Assembly (NCBI GenBank): GCA_036872755.1
Contig: JAVHNS010000003.1
Coordinates: forward strand, 2,666,001-2,730,000
Direction: 5' to 3'
Source of the DNA: Orbilia blumenaviensis
Lineage: Eukaryota > Ascomycota > Orbiliomycetes > Orbiliales > Orbiliaceae
DNA: 64,000 bases
The notes beneath the pieces are model-generated. The model had not been told where the DNA came from. It did no database searches and saw only the letters and a list, made by a program, of their open reading frames with translations. Shown piece by piece: positions 13,832 through 23,885 of this stretch (its first letter is position 1; each line of letters begins with the position of its first letter). A program made the position numbers and the translations under genes.

Positions 13832-13898
13832 CTAAACACCAACATACTCAAAGACAAAGCACAAGCTTATCATTCAGTACCTACCTACCCAGGTTTAC
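13056..13898. other. Upstream region of the Thr-rich gene, no gene seen
   Basis: A plus-strand frame stays open here into the downstream gene, but the translation is low-complexity and unlike a protein. An (AT)n run at 13792-13829 lies about 70 bases before the chosen start codon and probably sits in the promoter or leader. Confidence 0.5.
13792..13829. repeat. (AT)n microsatellite
   Basis: A run of about 19 AT dinucleotides lies immediately upstream of the Thr-rich secreted protein gene. Confidence 0.9.
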
Positions 13899-16062
13899 AT
13901 GGCAGCTTTTCTTTGTATTGTACTGCTTTTGGCAGTTGCTGTATCAGCTCTGCCTCTGCCTCTGCCTCTGCCATTTTCCGACAATCCTGGCTTTGAGGTT
14001 CTTGAGTCCAGACAAGCACAATGCAACGCAGACAATCTGCTTCGCTTGCTCAGAAACCCTACTAACCTCCCCGAAGCCATTCCATATTGTCAGACGTACA
14101 TTCGTCTTCAACCTAGTACCATCATTGTCACCCTGCGCCCTACAATGTAAGTACAGCCAGCAAGCGTATACATATGCACAGATGTACCTTTCATGGACAA
14201 TGGACGGTAGACCACTGACACTTTCAACCTGCTACAGCACTGACACGACCCGTGTCGTCGTCCAGGTTATTTCCGACGTCTCCAAGACATATACAGCTAC
14301 GAATACCAACACCGGTACAGCTACCAATACAAAAACACAAACGAATAGATCGACAAAGACCGAAATCATTGTGCAAACTGTCACTGCAACAGAAACATAT
14401 TCTACAACAGCTACCAGAACCATCACCCTAACTAAGGATGTTACAACTGTAGCCAGCGATATTTCAACTAAAGCCATCACCGTAACTGTCATAGTCCCGT
14501 CCACTATCTACGAAGTGGTAACAGATGTCATCTCCGAAACAGAGAGACAGACGGCTACAAAAACTGCCACCAATGTCGTCACTCAAACTAAGATACAAAC
14601 TAAGATTGATACATTGACTGAGACGGTTTCCTCCACCACAACCGAAACCGAAATTACTACTGCCTCCACGCAGCTCACCCAAACAGTTTCCACTGACACG
14701 GCCACATCATTCAATACCGTCACCGCGACAGAAACCCTGACCGCCACTACTAGCACCACCCAACTAACCACCGTCTATACCACCATTATAATTACAACAG
14801 TTACACGGACTACTGGTACGATAAGTACCACGGAACTATTTACTTCAACGCAAACCATCACGACCACATTTACCAAGCCTATCGCGCTTAAGAAAAGAGC
14901 CCCCCGTACTCCGGTATCCATCCAAGCCGAATCATATCCACCTCTTCGTATTTCGAGCGCCTGCAGCTGTTTGACCCTTCCTATAATATTTACTACGATA
15001 TCCGTGACAAGCCCCGTTACACATAAAATCACTCAAATCACAGAAACTGTCATAATTACTACAAAGATAACGACTGCAACCAGAAATACAGATGCCACAA
15101 TAACCGTTGAGGATACGATTACCAAAAATGCAATTATAGATGAGACTGCTACTGCCACGACCTCCATCACAAACACAATTTCGGAAACTATCTCGAAAAC
15201 AACGACAGATGAAGTCACCCAGACGAGAGATCTTACGACATCTCTTACTGAGACAACATCTGTTGCTGTTATCGAGACCAGTACTTTCACGGATATTTCC
15301 ACTGCCACCAAGTCTACGATAATTACTGCCATTGATACCACAACACAATCAGTCACTGATACCGATTTTGTAACACAAACAATCTTCGAAACTTCCAGGG
15401 CTACCGATGTGAAGGTTGTTTCCCAAACTCTATCTTCTACAGAAACTCAAACCTCAACAGTAAAAATTACAGCTACGACAACTATTCTCACCACTGACAC
15501 TGTTGTGAAAACAGTCTACGTTTCCGTCACACAAACAATTCCAGAGACCTCAAAGATAACATCAGAAAGCACGTCGATAATATCCACTATCACGTCTCTT
15601 ACGACGGTAATTGCATCTCCCACAACTACCATTACAACCACGGCCACCTCAACGGTTCAAAAGACGTTCAAGATGAAATTTACTATTGGAGCTGGTGCTT
15701 CTAACTCTCGGTGGGCTGGAATTACCGGTGGCGGGTATGGCATCCTTGTCACCAACCGGGACGAAGGTGCCAATTTTGCCGTCCAGGGTAGTTTTGTTGT
15801 TCGGGTCGTCGACGCCTCAAAGCTGTACCCTCAGCTGGGGACCTCGCTTGGCCAATGGTTTTGGAAGTCAAACTTCGTCGGCTCGGAAACTAAGACCCCA
15901 GGGTCAGTAGCACCGAATAATACCGTCATATTCAAATTTTATCAAAATGACGAGCTCGTTTATTGCAACAACGCCAATGGAAACGGTGCCGCGATAAACG
16001 TAGGGCCTGCAAGCTCAACATGTTTGCCTCTGGGTACTATATTTGTCGATTATAATATTTAA
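13899..16062 (+). CDS. Secreted threonine-rich repeat protein (adhesin-like)
   Basis: Model: exons 13899-14146 and 14238-16062, giving 690 residues. The 91-nt intron has a GTAAGT donor and CTACAG acceptor, and splicing joins two different frames exactly, so the upstream in-frame extension of the long ORF is rejected. Residues 1-17 form a strongly hydrophobic signal peptide followed by an LPLPLPLPF stretch. Residues about 40-70 hold a CNADNLLR...YC segment, a short cysteine module I associate with secreted fungal proteins. Residues about 84-590 are extremely Thr/Ser-rich, with short TxT and TET repeats, as in O-mannosylated cell-surface proteins. A KKR site at 301-303 could be a Kex2 cleavage point. 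The last 130 residues are not Thr-rich and look globular (GGGYG, FYQNDELVYC). No GPI signal is evident. Function is unknown; adhesion or host interaction is inference. Confidence 0.75.
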
Positions 16063-17053
16063 TATTTTGCTGCCATTTTCTATGTTTTGAAGTTGCATGA
16101 GCGGCTTATGTATGATTGAAATTATGGAGTTCTAAGGAAGGCTTTAGCAAGGTCGATAGTTTAATATATGCTTTTAAGTCAGGGTAATATTATCAGATTA
16201 ACCGGTAGCTTAGGGCGAGGACCTTTATCATTAAACAAAGATAGGTACATCTAGTAGAACATCTAGAACCGCTAGCCTAGTGCTTATGATATTTCAATCA
16301 TCTTCACTGGTTTGCTGGGCTTAGCGCCGCAATGCGTGTTCAGTGCTCCCTATACGCAAGGCGTACAGTTGTACACATGTATGTACACGTACCTGAAACC
16401 TTCCACCATTGGCAACCACAGGCCGCAGCCTACACTGCTTCACATTCCAGCTTTGTATGGTGAAATGAGCAGATTGTTTTTCTCTAATTGTTTGGTGTTG
16501 GCTATAGACGTACTATACAGTGATATATCTGTGGCTAGGTATGCTACTTGTCGATGTACCTACTTGGCTTAGGTACTGGCCAACGATAGGGAATAAAAAA
16601 GAACAAATACGCCCCTCCCAAAAAGAAAAAATTTACTTAACGTGTAGTGCACAGCTGAGAACTAGGCTAATACCATTCATTAACGTTTTTCGAGGAGGAT
16701 TATCGCCATTTGTGTTGGGAGTTGGAGAAACCAGAAAGTTGACCGGGGTATCCTGGTACCCTGGCACTTGGGTGACACGAAAAAGAGAGTAAGAATCTAC
16801 CAACACGCCGTATATTCTTGCTCTCTTTTTCATATCACCCGAGTGCCTGGTTAATGGTGTATACCACATAATATAATCCAACAACGTCCAACTCAAACCC
16901 GTCGTGTCGGTGTCCATACATACATGAGCGTGTATCAAATGCCAATTCAAATGTCCCTCTCAACCAGAATAAATATGTTGCGCTAAAGTCATGATTATTT
17001 CCTGCTCTACCCGGCCCTCTTTTCTTTGACTTCCACGCAGAGCCCCGATATTA
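16063..17053. other. Intergenic region, no gene seen
   Basis: Short plus-strand ORFs occur at 16312-16792 but have no protein-like character. The notable content is an imperfect inverted repeat at 16760-16851. Confidence 0.5.
16760..16851. repeat. 38-bp imperfect inverted repeat (hairpin)
   Basis: The left arm (about 16760-16796, containing GGGTGACACGAAAAAGAGAG) pairs with the right arm (about 16814-16851, containing CTCTCTTTTTCATATCACCC) across a loop of about 17 bases. Most mismatches are C/T or G/A. It could be a MITE remnant or a cruciform-forming element. Confidence 0.7.
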
Positions 17054-18064
17054 ATGACTAACACACCACAGAGATCTCTTCAACGGAAGAAACTGGCAAC
17101 CAGAACATGGGCTCGAGAATTTTTCCCCATGGAGATGGCACTCCCCTTCTTTAAACATATAAACCCGGCCCTAATGCAGTGGACAGTTACGTCTGGTGCT
17201 ATATTACCTGTGAGCGTTGAGTATTCTGTCTATGACATCAGATTGGTATGGTTATCCTTACGAGCAGACCATCCGATAATTGCATGTACCATCAGCAACG
17301 ACAATACAGGCATCCATATCGGCGACTGTTCCGAAGTCCGCGGAATTGTATCTCCTCCCAGGGATACGAGAGCTGGTCATCCATATTTGCCGTAAGTCAG
17401 CTGACGGCACCCAGTCGATAATATTGGTCAATGGTTTTCTCAAAGCCTTTCATACGAGACCTGGAGCCAACAATCCTGGTGAGGAAGTAGTTCGATTGCC
17501 TCTCTCTGTCTTTCAGGTACTCGGCGGGGGTGAACAATTTCCCGATACGCCCATCGAAGAGGTGCAGCGATTGGAACGAAATACATTGCAACCCCATCCA
17601 TCGGACCGAAGAAACGATCAGAGTCGACAAACGGTGCAATCCCCTGTATCCCATCTGGTTAAGTCGAGGACAACTTCAGCGAGTATGAAACTGCCGCTTT
17701 ACTTGACACATGTAAGAGCTAGGATGATAACTGCGCCCATGGCTTTCATTGCTGCATCGGCTCGTGGAACCCTGCAGCACAGTGGAGGAGATTCGGGGAA
17801 CCTAACTACCTTGATTTCCATAATATGCTAGATCAATTTCCGGCACCACATGATGCCCACGCAGGTGATAAGCTCTTTATCGCAGGGTTTGCTGTACTTC
17901 CAGTTTCGATGGATAGCGATTTTACCGGCTGCGCGACGGAAGTCAAATGGGAGCTTACAAAATGGCGGTTCAATAGAAAATATGTCGCCTATGAAAGTGT
18001 GTTGACGAAGTTCCTCATAGACGGAATTACGGCGGCGGCGCAGTTGAAATTGATACACTGGTAG
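17054..18064 (+). CDS. Hypothetical protein, weak three-exon model
   Basis: Proposed exons are 17054-17391, 17517-17682 and 17723-18064. The first intron has a good GTAAGT donor at 17392 and a pyrimidine-rich TTTCAG acceptor at 17516. The second is only 40 nt (GTATGA...GCTAG), unusually short, so it is doubtful. All three exons join in frame, to about 281 residues. The last exon reads as the most protein-like part (DFHNMLDQFPAPHDAHAGDK onward). I recognise no domain. The opposite strand also has short ORFs here, so this may be a decayed gene or not a gene at all. The start codon is the first ATG of the open frame and an upstream exon is possible. Confidence 0.3.
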
Positions 18065-18807
18065 GATTTATTTTATCTAGCTTAGGGATTATGGAGAAAT
18101 ATATCACTAAGTCTATTGAAGATTATTGATTGAATCCGGTGGTGTCAGTAGTATCAAGGGGGGGGGGTTGTCTATATAGTAAAAGATAAGTTGAGGTTTG
18201 CGGTTTGCGATAATCAAAGGGGTGTAATAGAAGAATTCCTTCGAATGACTATTACATATCTAAAGATGGGATCGGGTCTGCCTACTTGGTATGTGGCTTT
18301 TGAAAGTCTTATTATCATGTGTAATGTGGACACCTGAAGGGTCTTATACCGTGTAAAAAGCTGTACCGCACGATACCAGACTAAAGATCCAGCTCCTAAT
18401 ATAGATTACTACCCATCCAATTGATACAGATTGGACTATTGAAGTGGCCCTGATAAGATCTGCCCCATTAATATTAGAATATAATAGCTAGCAAAACTAG
18501 AATCCTAATGTTGACAAGAGCCTAGGATTGACACAAGCCAGGATTACATATTGAAATTCGATTTCCTTTTACACCTGGTGCACTGCAAGAATCGCATGTC
18601 TCTGCTATAAGGCTAAACTCCATAAAATAAAATAAAAAATTAAGATAAAACCACGCCTTCCTAACTGCCCAGGTTAGATAAACCAGGTACATTGCCGTAC
18701 ATGATCCGATTTCCCAACGTATAAAGCACACTTGTATTTCCCACTAGCGTTCTATGCATTCGGACCCCCTTTTTTATAATAGAGATGCTATCGAGTTCGA
18801 GTAGCAA
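18065..18807. other. Intergenic region, nothing recognised
   Basis: Moderately AT-rich sequence with a G9 run near 18160. No coding potential, RNA gene or repeat was found. Confidence 0.5.
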
Positions 18808-19494
18808 TTATGTTTGAATCTGATATCTAGCACCTGATACCATTATTCCTAGACGAGTATTAACATAACGATTCGCTGCATTACATTGGTATATGTCAAA
18901 ACTTAGGATGGCTGTGGGGATATTTACCGATATATCGCGTAGGAGTCGTGGGATGGAAGGCCCTATATCTAGAACACCGATAGACATAATAAAAGCAAGC
19001 AGTCCTGCTAATCCAGAACAGCCAGTTGCTAGCCAGCCTACCACGGGTACATACGCAGTGACCGCCAGTGATATCAACATGAAGGCCATGGTTGGTAACA
19101 TATTGAGAAGGAACAGTACTACCCCAAGCTGATACTGGAAAAGGCCAGACTTCATGTTCTTCTCCAGATTACGCTGGGCGATTGGGTCGATGAAGAGAAT
19201 CTTCGCGAAGATTGCAATCCCGACGGCAATAGTGAAAACGCACCAGCCTAGGGAGATAATCAGCCGGACTTGATCCAGGTCGAATAGCACGCCGGACTTC
19301 ATTGATCCGAGTGAGGCAGGGTCGACAATCTCTGCCACTATAATAGAGAAAGTAATTGAACTTCCAAGCCCAGCTATCAAAGCGATTGTGTCTAGGTAGC
19401 CTTTCAGCCACTCGATGAAAGCTCGCTCCCTGACTTTGCTTTCGAGAACAGGTTGGGTTGTAGCGAGTTCCGATTCGTCGACAGCTTTCGCCAT
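18808..19494 (-). CDS. Hypothetical four-helix integral membrane protein
   Basis: A single uninterrupted ORF of 228 residues starts at an ATG within a good context (MAKAVDESELATTQ). A polar N-terminus of about 30 residues is followed by four hydrophobic segments at roughly 35-56, 76-100, 118-148 and 150-175, and a polar tail. The first helix carries the GLGSSITFSIIV pattern, which I have the impression recurs in a family of small fungal membrane proteins of unknown role. No catalytic motif is visible. The gene stands alone between two intergenic stretches. Real coding is supported by the length, the coherent hydropathy and the lack of a credible competing frame. The function is unknown. Confidence 0.65.
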   Translation of the reverse strand: MAKAVDESELATTQPVLESKVRERAFIEWLKGYLDTIALIAGLGSSITFSIIVAEIVDPASLGSMKSGVLFDLDQVRLIISLGWCVFTIAVGIAIFAKILFIDPIAQRNLEKNMKSGLFQYQLGVVLFLLNMLPTMAFMLISLAVTAYVPVVGWLATGCSGLAGLLAFIMSIGVLDIGPSIPRLLRDISVNIPTAILSFDIYQCNAANRYVNTRLGIMVSGARYQIQT

Positions 19495-20136
19495 TTTTAG
19501 GGTTGCTTGATCGATATATATGTTTGATACGAGGAATACTAAAGTAAAGGCCTCCCTGTCCTAGGGCTTTTTTTTTTGTTTGAGAAAGAAAAAGATTTAA
19601 AATAAAATAAAATACTAATCTGTGAGACAAATAAAATAGGATGAAGTAAAGCTGCTAAGTATGCATGGAGTATGGACAATGGATCGGATAACCCAAAAAA
19701 TTCAAACCGGAACCCATAGTGCGCGAACCCTTCTTAAGATATATTTCAGATCCAAAAAAAACAAAGCCGCAGCTTTGGTCATGGTCTTTGTTAGAGAAGC
19801 CGGGCACGCGATATCCAATAGATCCAGCTTTGGAAACCGTAACATTAATTCGAGTGCAACGGCCGCCAACAAACTGGATTCCAGGCGCCGAAGGGATACG
19901 GAGAAGGTGTATTGATATTAGAACAAACGCACGACAATGTCATGTACAAATGATATGTATATCCTACTTAAGTATGCATATGCATATGCACGCCAGATGA
20001 CTACCAGGGTTTGCTGCATTGGTTTGCCCGTACTTCGCCAATCGTATCAACGTATCAACCAAAGGAAAATTGGTGACGAGCAAAAAAGTTTACAGCGCAT
20101 TATATTATATCTTACGAGGCACGGGAAGTCGGTTTC
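19495..20136. other. Intergenic region, no gene supported
   Basis: Short ORFs exist on both strands but none resembles a protein. A TATGCATATGCATATGCA palindromic run lies near 19972-19990. Confidence 0.45.
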
Positions 20137-21582
20137 TTACCCAACACCCCGCCAAAACACCCTCGAGTATTGAAAGAGCTGGAAGAGATCCCGATCCATA
20201 TAAATTGAAAGGCGTATATCTGACGGTACGATTTGTGAATGCAGGGAATCCGAGGCCCGATAAGTGGCTAGCTCCAGAATCTCTGTAATCAAATACACGA
20301 CAACCCGACATATCCTCTTCGAATAGGTGGAAGGCAGATCTACCAAGAAATCTTCGATGCAACTTGCCACCCCTATTGCATCAAAATCTGGTATAGGGTC
20401 TGAATCTGGTTGGGTAAAATGGCGATAGAGGTGATGATCCAGCCCATTTATCCCCGATTCCGAATGGCGGGGAAACATGGAGATAGCGGTTGTTTCGGTG
20501 TTTAATACAACGCTAGCGTTATCCTCTGATCGCGATCGCAGGTGAGGGCGCATATGTCGGTCCAAGTAATACCATATCAGTTCGTTGAGCAAATCACAAA
20601 CATGGTGCTTCCATGGTTCTGCGAAACCCCTGGAGTGGGTTGGTTTTTGGCTAGCAACTCGAAGGATGTCTAACTTTTCGGCATCTAGTATAATCTTTGC
20701 TTTTCCATAGGGCCCTTTCAGTTCAGCATCCGCTGGTGGTGGTGACCAAAGAGGGAGTATTCCAGCATCTAATGGCGTTGACATTCTGCGAAGCTCATCA
20801 ATCCCAGAGAAATCGTACTCTTCGTGGAGCTGCCGCTTGAATCTTTCCTCAGGAGTTTCTAATTTCCTGAGCGTTTCCCCAAGCCCCTCGAGTCTCGATT
20901 GTGTGAAGTCGGTATTGGCCGAGAAAAACAAAAACGACTGTGCGGCATCGTGGGTGTCATCGAAACCAAAGCGACCAAACATATACTCTGCATGTGGACT
21001 GTACATCCATATTCCAGCTTGCGACTCGGGTCTCTGACTTGGACGCATCTCTTTCCATTGCTGAACCTGGGGTTGCGCCTTCGCATAATCAACAAGACCA
21101 GCGGAATTGGAATTTGCCAAGTAGTCGTTTTCGCCTTCTTCCACCCCCTCCCCGATCTCATCTAGGTATCGACGGTCATAGTAACCCCAGTCGTAACGAT
21201 TGATAACAAAGACACCTTCCCGCTGAGTGTTGTCGTCGTTCATGGGGCTTCCACAGTCTGGTTCATAAGGCGAACCGGAAACCCGCAGAATCCTACAAAT
21301 TTCTTGCACCGGATCGATGCCAGAGTGTGAAACGAACCATGCACAGACCCCGCTACCCCGGTTATCAACAAGTCGGTGGACGTTCCAAATTCCATTCTTC
21401 GCTTTAACATTGTAGCTAATATCATGAGTTCTGACGGTACCACTGACGTGGGGTCTGACTGAGGGGAAGCCATGGATTTGTGCTGTGCTCCCAGACCAAA
21501 TATTATGTAGCGCTCCGAAGCATACAGCGCCGGAGGTTACCCTGAGTGTTGCATGTATTTTTACTTCATCCGTCATTATCAT
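20137..21582 (-). CDS. 481-residue protein with C-terminal H2A-like fold
   Basis: A single ORF starts at an ATG at 21582; a second in-frame ATG two codons on is an equally possible start. The first 400 residues are acidic-to-neutral and match nothing I know. At about 400-475 the sequence follows the histone H2A core: YLITEILELATYRASDS aligns with the H2A alpha-2/alpha-3 region ([17 protein letters not shown] in the window's own H2A), then IVPSDIRLSIYMDRDLFQLF aligns with [20 protein letters not shown]. The basic N-terminal tail and most DNA-contacting lysines and arginines of H2A are missing. A histone-fold interaction module, or a diverged H2A domain captured by another protein, is inferred. 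The gene is intronless, unlike the true H2A gene 7 kb away, so it is not a recent copy of that gene. Confidence 0.7.
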   Translation of the reverse strand: MIMTDEVKIHATLRVTSGAVCFGALHNIWSGSTAQIHGFPSVRPHVSGTVRTHDISYNVKAKNGIWNVHRLVDNRGSGVCAWFVSHSGIDPVQEICRILRVSGSPYEPDCGSPMNDDNTQREGVFVINRYDWGYYDRRYLDEIGEGVEEGENDYLANSNSAGLVDYAKAQPQVQQWKEMRPSQRPESQAGIWMYSPHAEYMFGRFGFDDTHDAAQSFLFFSANTDFTQSRLEGLGETLRKLETPEERFKRQLHEEYDFSGIDELRRMSTPLDAGILPLWSPPPADAELKGPYGKAKIILDAEKLDILRVASQKPTHSRGFAEPWKHHVCDLLNELIWYYLDRHMRPHLRSRSEDNASVVLNTETTAISMFPRHSESGINGLDHHLYRHFTQPDSDPIPDFDAIGVASCIEDFLVDLPSTYSKRICRVVVYLITEILELATYRASDSLHSQIVPSDIRLSIYMDRDLFQLFQYSRVFWRGVG

Positions 21583-23193
21583 CGACGTTTTGGTGAAATT
21601 TGTGTTGATATATGACTATCCAGGTATTTGGCTATGTTTTGCCCAACGGGTATCTGGGGTCAGTTGAAGCTGTTTAGATGTCCACAGGTTTGAGTTTATA
21701 TGCTGTAACAGAGTTACCTACCTAGGTAGGAGGTATGTTGAGTAAGTACTTAAGTATTCTTGCCTGGAGATTCTTCTGGAGCACCACCTTGCTTCTTGGT
21801 TCCTATAGTTTTAGTTTGCCCTTTCACTTTTGCCGTTTGCAGGAGCCCTCAGTTTTCCGAAGGACATGTATTAACAATTTGGGGATAGAAATTATCTTCA
21901 AGATTATTGATTTTTTCAGATTTTATAATGAAGTTATTACTGAAATAGAGTCAGCCGGTGGTACTATCTCAGCGTGACGGTCGTTACAATCACAATCAGT
22001 CAGGGCTAGAAACCTCAATCAAGGTCCTTCCCTATCTTATTTTATCTCCAATGTAATACAAATATCTATACAGACGTAAGGTCCTTTGGAGTTATATCTC
22101 CTTTGATATTTATATCCCCTAGTCTCTCAACGGTAATAGGAGACCTTCCGTATAATAGGAACCACGGCAGGCGATGTGTAGGGGATGATTGGAATGCATC
22201 TGAACAACACAACACCTAGGGTTTGCGGTCAAAAAACCAGAACAATGTTCAAAAAAAACTCACAATTGTGATCCCGATTATCTAGGATTATGCGTTAGCT
22301 TCCTATAATTGCTATAATCTTGGTTTAATATACACACAATTACCTGGTTTTCCTGACAGTTGGGAAATATCGGGTAGAGAACTAATTAGCTATATTAGGC
22401 GGCCAATTAGTCGTAAGTAGTCAACATTGTAATAACTTTCCTCAACGTAGGGAGCTCAACCCTTTTTGAGCTTTGGTAATGAAATATTCGAAATGTCAGA
22501 AAAACATTTATTCCAAGGCGGTGGGGGTCCGGGATCCTAATGGCATATTTTGATCCTTAGGGATGTGATATCACCTGAGGAATGGGAATTTAAAGGTTAA
22601 CTTTGATGGCGTAAGAAGAGCGAACGGACCCGGTAAGATCTCGACAAAATATCGTATCCGTGAACAATTTGATAGAACCATGCATGATCAATGTCGATAA
22701 TTAGCGCGCGCCTTTTTTTTGAACTTTTTGCGCATTTCGGCGAGCACTCAGAAGGCCTTGATTTGGTTTCTCGAAGGCCTTGGCCGATTCACGCCGGCCC
22801 GCCAACAGCAGCTAGTCAATACCAAAATTAAGTAATTTGACGCATCCGTACTTATGGATATTGGGATGTATTTCTTGGAGACATATCTTAGCTTTGACGC
22901 CGAAATTCCAACATCAAGCCGGACAATTTGTCCGAGCCCAGTCTCAGATTTCCGATGATAAGATACAGTTTCCGTTAGCGCTAATCTTGCAACTGGACAT
23001 ACTCCACGTGCGCATACCTTGTTTGGATGCTAGTAAATTGTAAGGCAAATACGTACGTACTGTAGCCTATAGATACACTGCCAATCGTGTGCTTTAGAAC
23101 CACAACCAATACACTTACATTACATCTATTGTAAGAGTTATAAGTTTACATGACGTGGCTTATGTCAATATGCATCCGCCCTTTCATCCTGAG
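21583..23193. other. Gene-free region
   Basis: No convincing coding frame was found. A TACCTACCTAGGTAGGAGG / AGTACTTAAGTA palindrome cluster lies at about 21716-21755. The remainder is unremarkable, moderately AT-rich sequence. Confidence 0.5.
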
Positions 23194-23292
23194 TTTAAGA
23201 GCGAACTTCAAATCTAGTAAGAATAAAGATTTATTTTCAATTCGAGACCTAACTTCAAACCTAGTGAGAGTGAAAATTATGATTCAAAACCT
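23194..23292. repeat. Two-copy imperfect tandem repeat (~49 bp)
   Basis: ACTTCAAATCTAGTAAGAAT and ACTTCAAACCTAGTGAGAGT lie about 49 bases apart in direct orientation, and their flanks are also similar. The differences between copies are nearly all C/T and G/A, as expected of RIP acting on a small duplication. Confidence 0.55.
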
Positions 23293-23582
23293 AGATATTA
23301 ATAAGTAAAATTACAACAGACATTATGAACCAACTAGCGCGCTGCATAGTGGGGGCCATACCTGTTTGTAAAAGAACTCCCAATAGAAGTCACTTCACTA
23401 TCTACACATATTTCAACGTATTCCTCACTTCCATCAGCAATTTTGTTACTTTCAACAACAGCCGCATCATTTTCAACAAAAGCTTAACCCTCAAACGTTT
23501 AAACCCACACTCACCACCAGGTTGGTCACTAGATCAACTACCATGGTTCTAGTTCAGTGTAGAATTTATTGCAGCATTGATT

Positions 23583-23885
23583 TAGCCTGTCTGTTAGCCT
23601 ACATCACTTAACCTATATATTAGCCTGCTACTTGCTTGTTAATTTGTTTGCCAATCTACTACCTATTTACTAGCCTACCAGTTTTTTGTTTATCTACTGG
23701 TCTATTTGTTTGTCAACCTACCTGCTTGTCCATTCATGGGCTAGTGTTCCCCAGCCTACCTATTTATCAGCCTACTCACCAGCCTGTTTAAATTTGCCAA
23801 CTTATTGTCCATTTGTTAGCATGTTTATCAATGTATTTGCTCATCAGCCTGCCAGCCCGACCGTTCATTAGCTAGCCTGTTCGAA
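23583..23885. repeat. Degenerate AGCCTACC-type minisatellite
   Basis: The words TAGCCTGT, TAGCCTAC, TAGCCTGC and CAGCCTAC, with TTTGTT or CTTGTT spacers, recur every 10-30 bases for about 300 bases. The unit is too degraded to give one length. A plus-strand ORF of repetitive Tyr/Leu/Ser/Pro composition runs through it and is not taken as a gene. Confidence 0.55.

Noticed and set aside
13540..13898. N-terminal extension of the long Thr-rich ORF
   Set aside because: The open frame upstream is low-complexity and crosses an (AT)n run. The true 5' exon, with a signal peptide, is in another frame and joined by a good intron.
14232..15356. Minus-strand Val/Ser/Cys-rich ORFs opposite the Thr-rich repeat
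   Set aside because: They arise because reverse-complemented ACN threonine codons give Val, Ser or Cys codons; they are shadows of the real gene.
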